Below, one piece after another: positions 8,372 through 17,680 of a stretch of 64,000 nucleotides of DNA. Where the stretch lies: contig NZ_JAJFAW010000024.1 of NCBI RefSeq assembly GCF_020711255.1, positions 34,510 through 98,509 on the forward strand. Direction: 5' to 3'. Every line of letters starts with the position of its first letter. Position 1 is the stretch's first letter. The notes beneath the pieces are model-generated. The model worked only from the letters and a program-made list of their open reading frames with translations. It had not been told where the DNA came from and searched no databases. The translations under genes were made by a program, and so were the position numbers. The stretch comes from Hymenobacter plasmatis. Its GTDB lineage: Bacteria; Bacteroidota; Bacteroidia; Cytophagales; Hymenobacteraceae.

Positions 8372-10146
8372 CCGACCGCGAACCCGACGACTTGTACGAT
8401 GCCCTGCGCGACCGCCTGGCCGACTTCGGCCAGGAGCCGCCTGCGCAGCTGTGGGCCGGTATTCGGGCGCAGCTGCCCCCACCGGTGGCCCAGCCACAGC
8501 TTCGGCGCCGGCGGCGGTGGGCGCCCGTGGCCTTGCTGCTTTTGCTGCTCACCATCGGCAGTGGGGCCGGCTGGTTTTGGTGGCAGGGCCGCCACCCATC
8601 TGGCTCGAAAACGGATGCCTCACTAGCTACTTCTGCTTCGAGCCAGATGCATACTGAGGTTGACGGCACCCCGGCCTCTAGCCCCACTACCGGCACAGGC
8701 GCTGGCCTAAACACGGCCTCTTCGAAGGCAAAGCAGCCCAACACCGCTACTACAACCACGCCCCAAAACCGCTCTAAAGTTGCGGACTTGAGCCAGCCAG
8801 CAACTGCGCCCGCCCCTGCTTCCTGGGCCGCTGTTACCGAAAAGACTGTTACTCAAGATGCAGCAGTTTCTAGTGCTGCTCGCCATTCCAGTAGAGTGCC
8901 CGGGGTTGGAACGCGGCGCATTGCCCTGTCCGCTGCGGCATCAGCCCGCCCAACAAAGCAGACCCGCGTAAATGGCCTTTGGGCGGCAGCTGGCAATGAA
9001 TCTGGGAGTAATAAACTGCGCCAGGCGTTCGCCCGAAACAGCGGCCGTAACAGAAGCCATAATGCCGAGCGGGAGCCGGCTCAAGCCAATACCATTGCAG
9101 CTCAATTTTCTTCCGCTGCCGCAAAACGTAGCCGCAAGCTTACCGAAAACCTGCAAGCCGGGGCCAGCCCCTCAGCTCCAACTTCTAACTCAGCTTCTTC
9201 AGCAATTGTAGCAGCTCAAGTGGAGTCAGGTCAGAATCAGCCTAATGGCGTGGCTGCCAGCTCAACTACTGCCAGCGGCAATGCGCTGGAATCTACCACA
9301 AGCAAGGGGGCTGGCGAAATCAACATCTTGAGCCGGCTGGTAGCGCTGCAGTTGGCCACATGGCCCCAGCCCGCCGCCCCGCAGCCGGTGGTAGTAGAGC
9401 TACTACCACTCCCCGTACCCGTGCTGGCGCGGTGGTCGGTGCAGGCCACGGCAGGCCCTGCCTTCACGTACCGCTACCTGCAAGGCGCGCCAGCTACAGG
9501 CAATGCCACAGGCGGGCCATATGTCAGCGCCGTGCCCGGCGCCTCCTACCCTGTTGCATCGCCCAACACGGTGGCCGAACTGGAACGGCCCGCGCTGGGC
9601 GGGGGCGCCCAGGTAAGCGTCCGGCGCACGCTCTCCGAGCACTGGAGCCTGAGCGCCGGCCTGGGCTATGCCGAATACGCGACCCGGCTGGCGCTCCAGC
9701 AAGTACACTCCACCTACACCGTCAAAGCGGGTTCGGCCGGGCCCGACTCCAGCAATGCCACCAGCCTTCATCGGCGCGATGCGTACCGCTTTGCCACGGT
9801 GCCGGTGCGGGCGGGCTACACCTGGGCCCCGGCCGGGCGCTGGCGGGTGGGCGTGCTGGCCGGAGCCGATGCCGCCATTTACCTGGGTGGTAGCAGCACC
9901 GAGGGCAGCAGCTGCGCCTGCCAAACCCAGACCTGGGGCCTCACCGGCAGCCCCTACCGGCGCGTGAGCCTGGGCGCGAGCCTGGGAGCCGAAGTGCGCT
10001 ACCGCCTCACCGGCCGATGGGAGCTGCTGGCCCAGCCCACGGCCACCTACCTGCTCACACCCCTGGCCCGGCAGGCCACAGCCTTCTACCCGCGCCACCT
10101 CTTCGGGGGCACGGCGCTGCTGGGGGTGTCTTTCGATTTGCCCTAA
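8368..10146 (+). CDS. Anti-sigma-like transmembrane protein with a C-terminal beta-barrel-type domain
   Basis: This 592-residue protein is coupled to the ECF sigma gene. Residues 1-45 are an acidic helical region of the sort that binds a sigma factor. After an Arg cluster, one membrane helix spans about 51-72. Some 250 residues rich in Ser, Ala, Thr and Asn follow, with no recognisable domain and probably disordered. The last 220 residues have alternating beta-strands ending in an aromatic/Phe-Asp-Leu terminus, as in small outer-membrane beta-barrels. One chain with both an inner-membrane helix and a barrel-like end is odd. It could span the periplasm, or the C-terminal part could be a periplasmic beta-sandwich. 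The sigma/anti-sigma pairing is inferred from position. Confidence 0.7.
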   Translation: MTDREPDDLYDALRDRLADFGQEPPAQLWAGIRAQLPPPVAQPQLRRRRRWAPVALLLLLLTIGSGAGWFWWQGRHPSGSKTDASLATSASSQMHTEVDGTPASSPTTGTGAGLNTASSKAKQPNTATTTTPQNRSKVADLSQPATAPAPASWAAVTEKTVTQDAAVSSAARHSSRVPGVGTRRIALSAAASARPTKQTRVNGLWAAAGNESGSNKLRQAFARNSGRNRSHNAEREPAQANTIAAQFSSAAAKRSRKLTENLQAGASPSAPTSNSASSAIVAAQVESGQNQPNGVAASSTTASGNALESTTSKGAGEINILSRLVALQLATWPQPAAPQPVVVELLPLPVPVLARWSVQATAGPAFTYRYLQGAPATGNATGGPYVSAVPGASYPVASPNTVAELERPALGGGAQVSVRRTLSEHWSLSAGLGYAEYATRLALQQVHSTYTVKAGSAGPDSSNATSLHRRDAYRFATVPVRAGYTWAPAGRWRVGVLAGADAAIYLGGSSTEGSSCACQTQTWGLTGSPYRRVSLGASLGAEVRYRLTGRWELLAQPTATYLLTPLARQATAFYPRHLFGGTALLGVSFDLP

Positions 10147-10241
10147 TGCCCGAACGCGCGGTTTTCGGTTGGCTGGCCAGCGGCCGAAGGTGCGCAACAG
10201 GGTGGGATTTCTATCCACTTTTTTCTTTCTGACTACTACGT

Positions 10242-11228
10242 ATGAAGCATTTTGCATTCGCCTGCCTGGGCGTAGCCCTGCTGGCCAGCTGCCGCAAAGA
10301 CGACGTTATCATCTGCGGCCCGCCGGTACCCGCTATTCAGCCGACACCGGCAGCCGCATTCGCCGATTTGCGGGCCGCCTCCCCCGCCGTCCAAACCTTT
10401 TCCTTTGACCTCGGCCAGGCCCAAACCCTACATACCAGCGGCGGGGCCACGCTGGCCTTCGGCGCCGGGGCTTTCCTGCTGCCCAACGGCACCGTGGCCA
10501 CGGGAAAAGCCGAACTGCGGGTACGCGAAATCTATACCGTAGCCGACATGATACTGGCAAATCTTCCCACCTCAACCTCCTCCAAGCAGATGCTGATATC
10601 CGGGGGCGAGTTCAACATCCAGGTATGGCAGGGCACCAACCGCCTGAGCATGCCCATTGGCCTTCCTCCCCTATTACCGCAGCCGCAGCCCCAGGTGCAG
10701 CCGCGCCTTACGCTTATCTCGCCCGTGCCCACGGCCGGCCTCGACACCACGCAGATGATGCTATGGCGGCGCACATCTCTTGTGGGCGCGGGCACTGCAG
10801 CCGACACTTCGGGTTGGCAGTTCAACGGGACACCTATTTTTCCCACAGCGGGCTTCTACAAAGCTGCGCTCCCGCTCGATTCCATTGCCAACTGGAATAT
10901 TGACCAGTTCTGGCATAAATACCAGACCAGCCCCCGCACGGTCGTGGGGGTAGACGTGCCGGCCGGGGGCACGGGCTCTACCAATGTGTTCTTCCGCCCG
11001 GTGGGCTTCAACGGCCTGGCTCGCAGCTATGTCTACGTCCCCGCGCCTACTCACTGGGAATGCCCCCTGCCCGTTGGGGCCGATATGATAGCCGTGGTGC
11101 TGCAGCAGCGCGATGGGCAGCTTTATTTCGGCACGCAGCGCCTTACCGTTCAGCCCAACTCCACCCTAACGCCCACCCTGCAAGCCCTGACCGCCGCCGA
11201 AATCGTGCAGCTCGTCCGCAAGCTCTAA
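10242..11228 (+). CDS. Secreted lipoprotein of unknown function
   Basis: This 328-residue lipoprotein has a short signal peptide ending in the lipobox LLAS-C, so Cys17 should be lipidated and the following Arg/Lys/Asp keep it on the membrane surface. The rest is rich in beta-strand, Pro and Gly and resembles Bacteroidota surface lipoproteins; a segment like SGGATLAFGAGAFLLPNGT recalls the start of ZU5/carboxypeptidase-like domains. I do not recognise a specific family. It lies 95 bases after the anti-sigma-like gene and may be part of the same regulon. Confidence 0.75.
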   Translation: MKHFAFACLGVALLASCRKDDVIICGPPVPAIQPTPAAAFADLRAASPAVQTFSFDLGQAQTLHTSGGATLAFGAGAFLLPNGTVATGKAELRVREIYTVADMILANLPTSTSSKQMLISGGEFNIQVWQGTNRLSMPIGLPPLLPQPQPQVQPRLTLISPVPTAGLDTTQMMLWRRTSLVGAGTAADTSGWQFNGTPIFPTAGFYKAALPLDSIANWNIDQFWHKYQTSPRTVVGVDVPAGGTGSTNVFFRPVGFNGLARSYVYVPAPTHWECPLPVGADMIAVVLQQRDGQLYFGTQRLTVQPNSTLTPTLQALTAAEIVQLVRKL

Positions 11229-11244
11229 GAAGTAGTTGAGTTAG

Positions 11245-11376
11245 TCAGAACAGTGTAGAGACGCAACACTTTGCGTCTCGTCGTTGAACGATGACGTGTC
11301 AGTAGTCGTGTGAGAAGTAACGTTCTGAAGGCGCCTACGACGAGACGCAAAGTATTGCGTCTCTACATCGTTCTGA
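11245..11376. repeat. Inverted repeat, family B copy 1
   Basis: The two 40-base arms (11245-11284 and 11337-11376) differ at only about four positions and contain GTAGAGACGC and GCGTCTCGTCGT. The loop is 52 bases. The element sits between the convergent lipoprotein and hutI genes and could act as a bidirectional terminator. A second copy is at 49423-49518. Confidence 0.88.
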
Positions 11377-11441
11377 CATTCCAACAATAAACTCAAACAG
11401 CTTATTAGGCCTTCTTATTTGAGGTTGAATTTGATGCGGTG

Positions 11442-12710
11442 CTAATGTTGGCCGCCAATAACCACGTCGCGCATGGGGTTTTCGCCCAGCCAGTACGGGA
11501 TTTCGGCCACGCTGCCCACGTTCAGCACCAGCACATCGGCGCGCTTACCGGGCTCCAGGCTGCCGCAGTCGTGCTGCTGGCCGATGGCCCAGGCAGCGTT
11601 GAGGGTGGCAGCGGCCACTGCTTCCTTGGGCGTCAGTCCCATTTTCAAGCAGGCCACCGACAAGGCCAGCCACAGGTTTTTGCTGGGGCACGAGCCGGGG
11701 TTGAAGTCCGTACTCACAGCCACCGGCAGGCCATTATCGATGAACTCCCGGCCCGCTGCGTACTTCTCTTGCCGTAGAAACAGCGGCACCAGCGGCAGCA
11801 GTACGGCCACCGTGCGGCCTTGGCTCAACTTGGCTATGCGGGCCGCCGCGGCGGGCGTGAGGTAGTCGCAATGGTCGACGCTGGTGGCACCCAGCTCGGC
11901 GGCCATTTCGCAGCCGCCCAAATCGTGCAGCTGCTCGGCGTGAATTTTCAGGCCGAAGCCCATTTTGTGGGCTTGTTCCAGGTAATAGCGCGCCACGTCC
12001 AATGGGAAAGCCCCCTGCTCGCAGAAAATATCCACAAATGCCGCCTCCCCCTTAAGGTCCGACAGCACTTCGCGCAGCAAAAAATCGATGTATGCCCGCG
12101 GCCCGGCTTCCTTGAATTCGGGCGGCACCACGTGCGCTCCCAGAAAGGTGGGCACCACGCGCACCGGCTGCCGGTGCCCAGCTTCACGGGCCACGCGCAC
12201 CAGTCGCAGTTCCGTGTCGCGGTCCAAGCCGTAGCCGCTTTTGGCTTCCAGGGTGGTGATGCCATAGCGGCGAAATCCTTCCAGGTGGTGCAGCGCATTT
12301 TCCAGCAGCTCGGCCTCGGAGGCAGCGCGGGTGGCCCGCACGGTGCTCAGAATGCCCCCGCCGCTGGCCAGAATGTCGAGGTAGGATTCGCCGCGCAGCT
12401 TGCGCTCGAACTCATCGGCGCGGTTGCCGCCAAATACGAGGTGCGTGTGGCACTCCACCAGCCCGGGCATCACCACGCAGCCCGTGGCATCGATTAGCCG
12501 CGTCTCGGGGCCGAGGCGGGCCAGGTTCAGCTCGTTCATGGCGCCCACGGCCACGATTTTATCGCCCAAGCACGCCACGTAGCCGCGTTCGATGATGGTC
12601 CAACCGCTCAGGGCCGGCCCCGCCAGCGGGCGGTCGGGCGCGGCCCCGGCCAGGGTAAGTACCTGCGCGGCATGCTGAATCAGGAGCGAATACGGAGCGG
12701 AATCGGGCAT
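11442..12710 (-). CDS. hutI: Imidazolonepropionase
   Basis: HutI hydrolyses 4-imidazolone-5-propanoate to N-formimidoyl-L-glutamate, the third step of histidine degradation. This 422-residue amidohydrolase matches the usual length (about 405-420). The metal-binding ECHTHLVFGGNRADEF motif is present near residue 85. Further His ligands occur in HAEQLHDLGG and in the SVDHCDYL segment, and the STDFNPGSCPS Asp loop lies near residue 320. The rest of the hut pathway (hutU, hutH, hutG) is not next to it. An arginase-family protein at 46.4 kb is a distant relative of HutG. Confidence 0.95.
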   Translation of the reverse strand: MPDSAPYSLLIQHAAQVLTLAGAAPDRPLAGPALSGWTIIERGYVACLGDKIVAVGAMNELNLARLGPETRLIDATGCVVMPGLVECHTHLVFGGNRADEFERKLRGESYLDILASGGGILSTVRATRAASEAELLENALHHLEGFRRYGITTLEAKSGYGLDRDTELRLVRVAREAGHRQPVRVVPTFLGAHVVPPEFKEAGPRAYIDFLLREVLSDLKGEAAFVDIFCEQGAFPLDVARYYLEQAHKMGFGLKIHAEQLHDLGGCEMAAELGATSVDHCDYLTPAAAARIAKLSQGRTVAVLLPLVPLFLRQEKYAAGREFIDNGLPVAVSTDFNPGSCPSKNLWLALSVACLKMGLTPKEAVAAATLNAAWAIGQQHDCGSLEPGKRADVLVLNVGSVAEIPYWLGENPMRDVVIGGQH

Positions 12711-12962
12711 GGCAAAGGCGAAAGTTGGGCTGGCAAATTACGCCCAACTTCCACCGCCCGGCCGCAAGCCGGCAAACGGGTGGATGGCGGATATTACCCA
12801 ATTTTTTCGGAGAATTCACGCCTATTGCCAGCGGCATAGCCATTTAGTTTGCGGCCGGCACCTGTCTACTAAGGTCATCATTATCTGCCACCGGAGGCGA
12901 GCCGACCCAGCGGTTGCGGCGTGGTTTCCGTACGCTTATCTGCTCCGACTCTGCTTTGCCCC

Positions 12963-13502
12963 ATGTCCGACTTCGACAACGCGCCCCTCATCCTCACCCT
13001 CATGCTGGACGACGCGGCCCACACGTATTTCAACGCCCTACGCCGCCGGCATTTTCCGCCCAAAATCAATTACCTGGCCGCGCACCTTACGCTGTTCCAC
13101 CATCTGCCCGGCGCCGAGCTGGCGGCCGTGTGCGAGCAGCTGCACGACTGCTGCAAGCTGCAGAGCGCGCTCCCGCTGCGGGTAACGGGGCTGCGCTCCC
13201 TGGGCCGCGGGGTGGCTTTCACGCTGCACAACGAGGAACTGCTGGCCCTGCACCGGCAGCTGCAGCTCACGTTTGGGCCCCAGCTCACGCCCCAGGACCA
13301 GCAAAAGCTGCAGCCCCACGTCACCATTCAAAACAAGGTAGACCCGGCTGCCGCCCGGCAGCTGCTCACCGACCTGCAGACCGATTTTGCTCCTTTTAGC
13401 GCCGTGGGCACGGGCCTGGAGCTGTGGGCCTACCGCGGCGGGCCCTGGGAGGCGTTGCAGCAGTTTCCTTTTGCCGCCGCTCCGGCTGCGCGCCCGGCCT
13501 AG
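12963..13502 (+). CDS. 2'-5' RNA ligase/cyclic phosphodiesterase superfamily protein
   Basis: This 179-residue protein has two HxTx motifs, HLTLF (about residue 42) and HVTIQ (about 120), as in the 2H phosphoesterase superfamily of RNA ligases and cyclic nucleotide phosphodiesterases. The spacing fits that fold. I chose the ATG at 12963 because the 14 residues before it in the open frame look non-coding. Its substrate cannot be told from sequence; members act on 2',3'-cyclic phosphates or 2'-5' RNA links. The gene stands alone, divergent from hutI and convergent with the GT39-type gene. Confidence 0.8.
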   Translation: MSDFDNAPLILTLMLDDAAHTYFNALRRRHFPPKINYLAAHLTLFHHLPGAELAAVCEQLHDCCKLQSALPLRVTGLRSLGRGVAFTLHNEELLALHRQLQLTFGPQLTPQDQQKLQPHVTIQNKVDPAAARQLLTDLQTDFAPFSAVGTGLELWAYRGGPWEALQQFPFAAAPAARPA

Positions 13503-13529
13503 CTGGCGCGGGTGGCGCGGCCCAGAAAC

Positions 13530-15077
13530 TTACGGCTGGCCCTCCCAGGCGGCCATGCTGGTGCGCCACTCCTGCCGTACCTGCGTCCGGATGGCGCTAT
13601 CGGGCCGCAGGCCGATGGAAATGGCCGTGCCTTGCTCACGGGCATAGGGGTTGGTGATGGCGCCAAAGCGGCGCAACGACGTAAAATGTGGGGCCACTTC
13701 ATCAGTGGGCTCGTCGTCGACGATGATGACGGCCTGGCAGTGGTCCAGGGCCGGGTACCAGAACAGGTAGCTGCCGTTCATGCTGCTGGCCCGCGGCATG
13801 GGCCGGGCGCGGTTGTAGTAATTGATGGCGCTGGCCTGGCCGTAGTTGCCGCAGGATATGAGCGTGTGGGCCCGCACCGAATCGGGCAGGGTTTGGTAGG
13901 CGGCCCAGGTTTTGTCGGCCAGCTCGCGCCAGCCCAGCATGTCGGCGTAGTCCTGGGGCAGGGCGTGGTCGCGGCCGTCTTCCCAGCGGTAAATGCCCAG
14001 GTGGGCGTAGCGGGCGTGCAGGGCGGCCATGGCCGCGGGGCTGCGCACCGGAAACATTAGGGGCAGATACATCACCACAAACGCCAGCGGCAGCGCCACC
14101 AGCAACGGCCGCAAGGCAGTTTTCCAGCGGAAGTTCCTCAACTCGCCCCATTGAGCTATGCGGGTTTCCCACCACACCGCCCCGAAGGCAAACAGCACGG
14201 GGTAGTAGCCCAGGGCGTAGTAGCTTTTGCCGTGCAGGGCGGCCAGCAGCGCCACACCCAGCACCGCCACCCAGCCCACCGCGCAGTAGGGCCGAAATGC
14301 CCGCCCCAGCAACAAGGCCAGTAGCCCCGGCACCCACACCCAGCTGGCGGCCACGCACATCAGCAGCTGGTCTTTCCAAAAGCCGGCGGCTTCCACGTGC
14401 ACCAGCTGGCTGTCGTGCAGCAGGGCCATGTGGTGCAAAAACGGGATGCCGTGCCGCAGCTGCCACAGCACATTGGGCAGCCACAGCAGCCCGGCCAGCC
14501 CCATCGCGCCCCAGAAGTGGCGGTTGAGCAGCAGCCGGCGGCTGGACGTGAGCAGCAGCGCCCCACCCAGCGCAGCCATGAAAAACAGCGTGGTGTACTT
14601 ATTGAGCAAGCCCAGACCCAGCCCAATTCCAATTAAATAGAGGTAGCGCGTCCGCCCCTCCTGCAGGAAGCGCACCAGCCAGTACAGGCAAAACATGAAC
14701 CCGAACACCTCGAAGGAATTGGGCTGAAACAGGATATTGAGCCGGGCAAAGCCCGTTCCCAGGTAGCAGGTGCAGGCCAGGCTTTGGGCAAACCAGCCGC
14801 TGCCCAGCCGCTGGGCTAGCCGCCCCACCAAATACACCGTGGCTGAGCCCCACAAAAACGGCCAGAAATGCACCCACCCCTCGCCCCCGCCCAGCGCCAG
14901 CGTGAGCCAGCCCTGCGCCGCGATGAGCGGCGGCACTTCCAGGTAGCCCCAGGCCAGGTGCAGGCCCTGGTTGAGGTAGAGGTATTCGTCGCGCTGCAGC
15001 TCGTAAGTTGGGCTGATGAGGAAGTAGCCCGACACGAATTTGAGCAGCGCAAAGAGCAAGGGTACCAGTCGTTTCAT
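13530..15077 (-). CDS. GT39/ArnT-like membrane glycosyltransferase
   Basis: This 515-residue integral membrane protein of the PMT/ArnT (GT-C) class transfers a sugar from a polyprenyl-phosphate donor to a lipid, protein or glycan outside the cytoplasmic membrane. About ten hydrophobic segments are followed by a soluble C-terminal domain of about 170 residues. The catalytic acidic loop after the first segment reads YELQRDEYLYL, and the next loop has YLEVPPL. I used the ATG at 15077, with a positively charged N-terminus, since the extra 14 residues upstream add nothing. A polyprenol-phosphate sugar synthase at 51552 could supply its donor, but the two are 36 kb apart. Confidence 0.85.
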   Translation of the reverse strand: MKRLVPLLFALLKFVSGYFLISPTYELQRDEYLYLNQGLHLAWGYLEVPPLIAAQGWLTLALGGGEGWVHFWPFLWGSATVYLVGRLAQRLGSGWFAQSLACTCYLGTGFARLNILFQPNSFEVFGFMFCLYWLVRFLQEGRTRYLYLIGIGLGLGLLNKYTTLFFMAALGGALLLTSSRRLLLNRHFWGAMGLAGLLWLPNVLWQLRHGIPFLHHMALLHDSQLVHVEAAGFWKDQLLMCVAASWVWVPGLLALLLGRAFRPYCAVGWVAVLGVALLAALHGKSYYALGYYPVLFAFGAVWWETRIAQWGELRNFRWKTALRPLLVALPLAFVVMYLPLMFPVRSPAAMAALHARYAHLGIYRWEDGRDHALPQDYADMLGWRELADKTWAAYQTLPDSVRAHTLISCGNYGQASAINYYNRARPMPRASSMNGSYLFWYPALDHCQAVIIVDDEPTDEVAPHFTSLRRFGAITNPYAREQGTAISIGLRPDSAIRTQVRQEWRTSMAAWEGQP

Positions 15078-15227
15078 CCGGAGCACAAGCAGTGGGTGCG
15101 CAGAGGAGCGCAGCGGCACAAATCTATCGGGCCTATTTCATTTTGAGTTGCTTAGATTCCAATATCCGGGCCGTAGTTTTATTTTTTATCATCCCACAAT
15201 GCCTTTGGTTAACCCACTACCCTGGCT

Positions 15228-15845
15228 ATGATAGTTTACGGCTACAGAGGGTCGCACTTGCGCACCGAGCCCATTCCCGGCGTAATTTGCCCCCACTGCG
15301 CTGCGCCCGAAGCCCTGCAAGTAAGCTTGTACTGCCGCTACGCCTACGTCTACTGGATTCCGCTGTTTCCGTTTGCCAAGCCTGCGGTGGCGGGCTGCGT
15401 GCGCTGCCGCCTCACTTGGGAAGGCAAAGCCTTGCCCGCCGAGGTGCGCAGTTCGGTGCGGAGCACGAAAAAGCAAACCCGGCTACCACTCTGGAACTGG
15501 ACGGGCACGGGCCTGCTGCTGCTTGCCCTGGCCTGGGGCGCGGTCGACAGCACTCGCGATGACCGCGCCAACGCGGCGTATTTAGCGGCCCCCCGCGCCG
15601 GCGACATCTACACGGTACACGAAAACGACTCCGCCCCGAACTACTCTTTGCTGAAGGTGGTCAGCGCCCGTGGCAATGGTGTACAGGTGGTGGCCAATGA
15701 GTTTCAAATCGACAACAACCATCCCATCGACGCACTCAACGCCCCTGCCAAGTACAGCAAAGAACCCTTCACGCTCACCAAGTTCGACTTGCAGATTATG
15801 AAGAACAAGGGCCAGCTCACGGACGTGGACCGGCTGGAGGAGTAG
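15228..15845 (+). CDS. Zinc-ribbon membrane protein, unknown
   Basis: This 205-residue protein opens with a zinc-ribbon-like module: CPHC at about residues 21-24 and a C-x-x-C (CVRC) at about 57-60. A single membrane segment (about 88-105) follows, with an extracytoplasmic domain at the C-terminus. It resembles a family of small Bacteroidota proteins with an N-terminal ribbon and one helix whose role is unknown. The start ATG at 15228 sits directly before the ribbon. The gene is divergent from the GT39-type gene. Confidence 0.7.
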   Translation: MIVYGYRGSHLRTEPIPGVICPHCAAPEALQVSLYCRYAYVYWIPLFPFAKPAVAGCVRCRLTWEGKALPAEVRSSVRSTKKQTRLPLWNWTGTGLLLLALAWGAVDSTRDDRANAAYLAAPRAGDIYTVHENDSAPNYSLLKVVSARGNGVQVVANEFQIDNNHPIDALNAPAKYSKEPFTLTKFDLQIMKNKGQLTDVDRLEE

Positions 15846-15868
15846 CCTACGGCGCCGCTGCTCTTGGG

Positions 15869-16114
15869 CTACAGGTTGCTCGGAAGCTGCACCAGGCGAA
15901 GGTAGTCGCCGAGGCCCGAGGGCTTTTGGAAGACGTGGATGAAGAGGATGGCCTCCTCGCCCCGGCTGCGCCAGATTTCGGCATAAAAGCCTTCCACGGC
16001 GTACAGCGTCAGGTCGAAGCTGTCTTCCTGGCGCTCGGCCAGGCGGTGGCCGTGCCGGGCGAGGTGCTCGGCCTGGCAGCGCTGGTGCAGGGCTTTGAAG
16101 GCGGCAATGGTCAT
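15869..16114 (-). CDS. Small conserved hypothetical protein
   Basis: This 81-residue protein has no Cys or signal peptide. Its second half contains a mixed hydrophobic/aromatic stretch (YAVEGFYAEIWRSRGE then ILFIHVF), which suggests a small alpha/beta fold. I do not recognise the family. The ATG at 16114 avoids an upstream basic stretch. It overlaps no other real gene and diverges from the YfcC-type carrier. Confidence 0.55.
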   Translation of the reverse strand: MTIAAFKALHQRCQAEHLARHGHRLAERQEDSFDLTLYAVEGFYAEIWRSRGEEAILFIHVFQKPSGLGDYLRLVQLPSNL

Positions 16115-16168
16115 GGGAGCGGAACGGTGCTTTTGCAAAGTTCGTGCGCAGGCGCCCTACTTTGTGCC

Positions 16169-17518
16169 ATGAACACCTTTCGCTTTCCTCATCCGCTGGT
16201 GCTGCTGGTGGGCTTTATCATCCTGGCGGCCGTGCTGAGCTATGTGCTGCCGGCCGGCCGCTTCGACCGCCGGCAGGACCCCGTGGCCAAGCGCGAAGTG
16301 GTGGTGGCAGGCTCCTACCACCACGTGCCGGCCACCCCCGTTGGCCCGCTCGACATGCTGGTGGATATCCCTAAAGGTCTGGCCGATGCAGCGGGCGTGG
16401 TGTTCCTTATTTTCCTGGCCGGCGGCGCCTTCACGGTGGTGGACCAGACCGGGGCCCTGCGCCACGGCGTGGATTGGCTGCTGGCCCGCACGCAGGGCCG
16501 CGAGGTGCTGGTGATTCCGCTCATTGGCCTGCTATTCGCCACCATGGGCGCCCTCGAAAACATGGGCGAAGAAATTATTGCCCTCGTGCCGGTGCTGCTG
16601 GTGCTGGTGCGGCGCCTGGGCTTTCCGGCGCTCACGGCCGTGGCCGCCAGCGCGGGCGCCGCGTTTGTGGGGGCCTCGTTCAGCCCAATTAACCCGTTTC
16701 AGGTGGGCATCGCCCAGAAACTGGCGCAGCTGCCGCTGCTCTCGGGCGGTGGCTACCGCATGGCGTTTCTGGTGCCGGCCCTCGCCTTTTGGCTCTGGGG
16801 CACCATTCGCCATGCCCAGCGCAACCGCGTGCCGGTGGCCGTCACCCCGCAGGACTTGCAGGCCGATGCCGCGGGTTCCGGGCGCCACGGCCTCATCTTG
16901 CTGCTGATGCTGCTGGCCTTCAGCTTCTTTGCCTACGGGGTGGTGCAGCAGGGCTGGGGCTTCGAGGAAATGGGCGCGTTGTTCTTGGCCCTGGGCGTAG
17001 CGGCCGGCCTGCTGGGCGGGCGCGGCCTCACCGGCACGGCCGAGGGCTTCGTGACGGGCTTCCGCGACATGGCATTTTCAGCCATGCTCATCGGCTTTGC
17101 GCGGGCCATTTTCGTGGTGCTCGACCAGGGCAACATCGTGGATACCATTGTGCAGGGGCTGGCCACGCCCTTGGCGCACTTGCCGGTAGCGTTTGCCGCC
17201 TTGGGCATGATGGGCGTGCAAACCGCCCTGCACGTGCCCGTGCCCAGCGGCAGCGGCCAGGCCACGCTCACCATGCCGCTGCTCACACCCCTCTCCGACC
17301 TCATCGGGCTTTCCCGCCAGGTGATGGTGCTGGCATTTCAGTACGGCGCGGGCCTCTGCGAATTGATTACGCCCACCAACGGCACGCTCATGGCCATGCT
17401 CGCCGCCACCGGCGTGCGCTTCGACCAGTGGTTCAAGTTTGTATGGCCGCTGTACTTAGGCTTGCTCGCGCTGGGTATCGCCAGTGTAGTCGTGGGCATC
17501 GCCGTTGGGCTGAATTAG
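16169..17518 (+). CDS. YfcC-family (DcuC-like) membrane carrier
   Basis: This 449-residue transporter of the YfcC/C4-dicarboxylate carrier group has about twelve membrane segments. Two matching motifs mark the family: GALENMGEEIIALVP near residue 130 and the C-terminal PVPSGSGQATLTMPLL followed by FQYGAGLCELITPTNGTLMA. It probably moves an organic acid or basic amino acid across the inner membrane by secondary transport. I chose the ATG at 16169, whose protein begins with a normal FRFPHPLVLL membrane-entry sequence; the longer open frame covers an antisense gene. Its substrate is unknown. Confidence 0.88.
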   Translation: MNTFRFPHPLVLLVGFIILAAVLSYVLPAGRFDRRQDPVAKREVVVAGSYHHVPATPVGPLDMLVDIPKGLADAAGVVFLIFLAGGAFTVVDQTGALRHGVDWLLARTQGREVLVIPLIGLLFATMGALENMGEEIIALVPVLLVLVRRLGFPALTAVAASAGAAFVGASFSPINPFQVGIAQKLAQLPLLSGGGYRMAFLVPALAFWLWGTIRHAQRNRVPVAVTPQDLQADAAGSGRHGLILLLMLLAFSFFAYGVVQQGWGFEEMGALFLALGVAAGLLGGRGLTGTAEGFVTGFRDMAFSAMLIGFARAIFVVLDQGNIVDTIVQGLATPLAHLPVAFAALGMMGVQTALHVPVPSGSGQATLTMPLLTPLSDLIGLSRQVMVLAFQYGAGLCELITPTNGTLMAMLAATGVRFDQWFKFVWPLYLGLLALGIASVVVGIAVGLN

Positions 17519-17596
17519 CGCATGGGCAGTTGCCGCAAGGCAGTGTTTCGGTTTCTGAGCCGAACGAAAAGTTGAACCAAAAAATAATTTCTAATA

Positions 17597-17617
17597 GTAC
17601 CTTGTTTTGCAAGGTAC
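17597..17617. promoter_or_regulatory. Perfect palindrome across the -33 region
   Basis: GTACCTTG and its exact complement CAAGGTAC are separated by 5 bases. The palindrome covers the -33 TTG of the promoter below. It could be an operator or a short hairpin ending the upstream transcript. It has no long T-run, which argues for an operator. Confidence 0.5.
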
Positions 17618-17631
17618 CGGAACTATGTTTG
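17602..17631 (+). promoter_or_regulatory. Bacteroidota-type promoter (TTG-N19-TATGTTTG)
   Basis: A TTG at 17602-17604 is followed after 19 bases by TATGTTTG (17624-17631), the exact layout of the Bacteroidota -33/-7 consensus. The next start codon is 17681, giving a leader of about 45 bases. Confidence 0.7.
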
Positions 17632-17680
17632 TGCTCTAATTCTTCCGCCCCGAACGCTCCCGCCCTTATTTTCTACCTAA

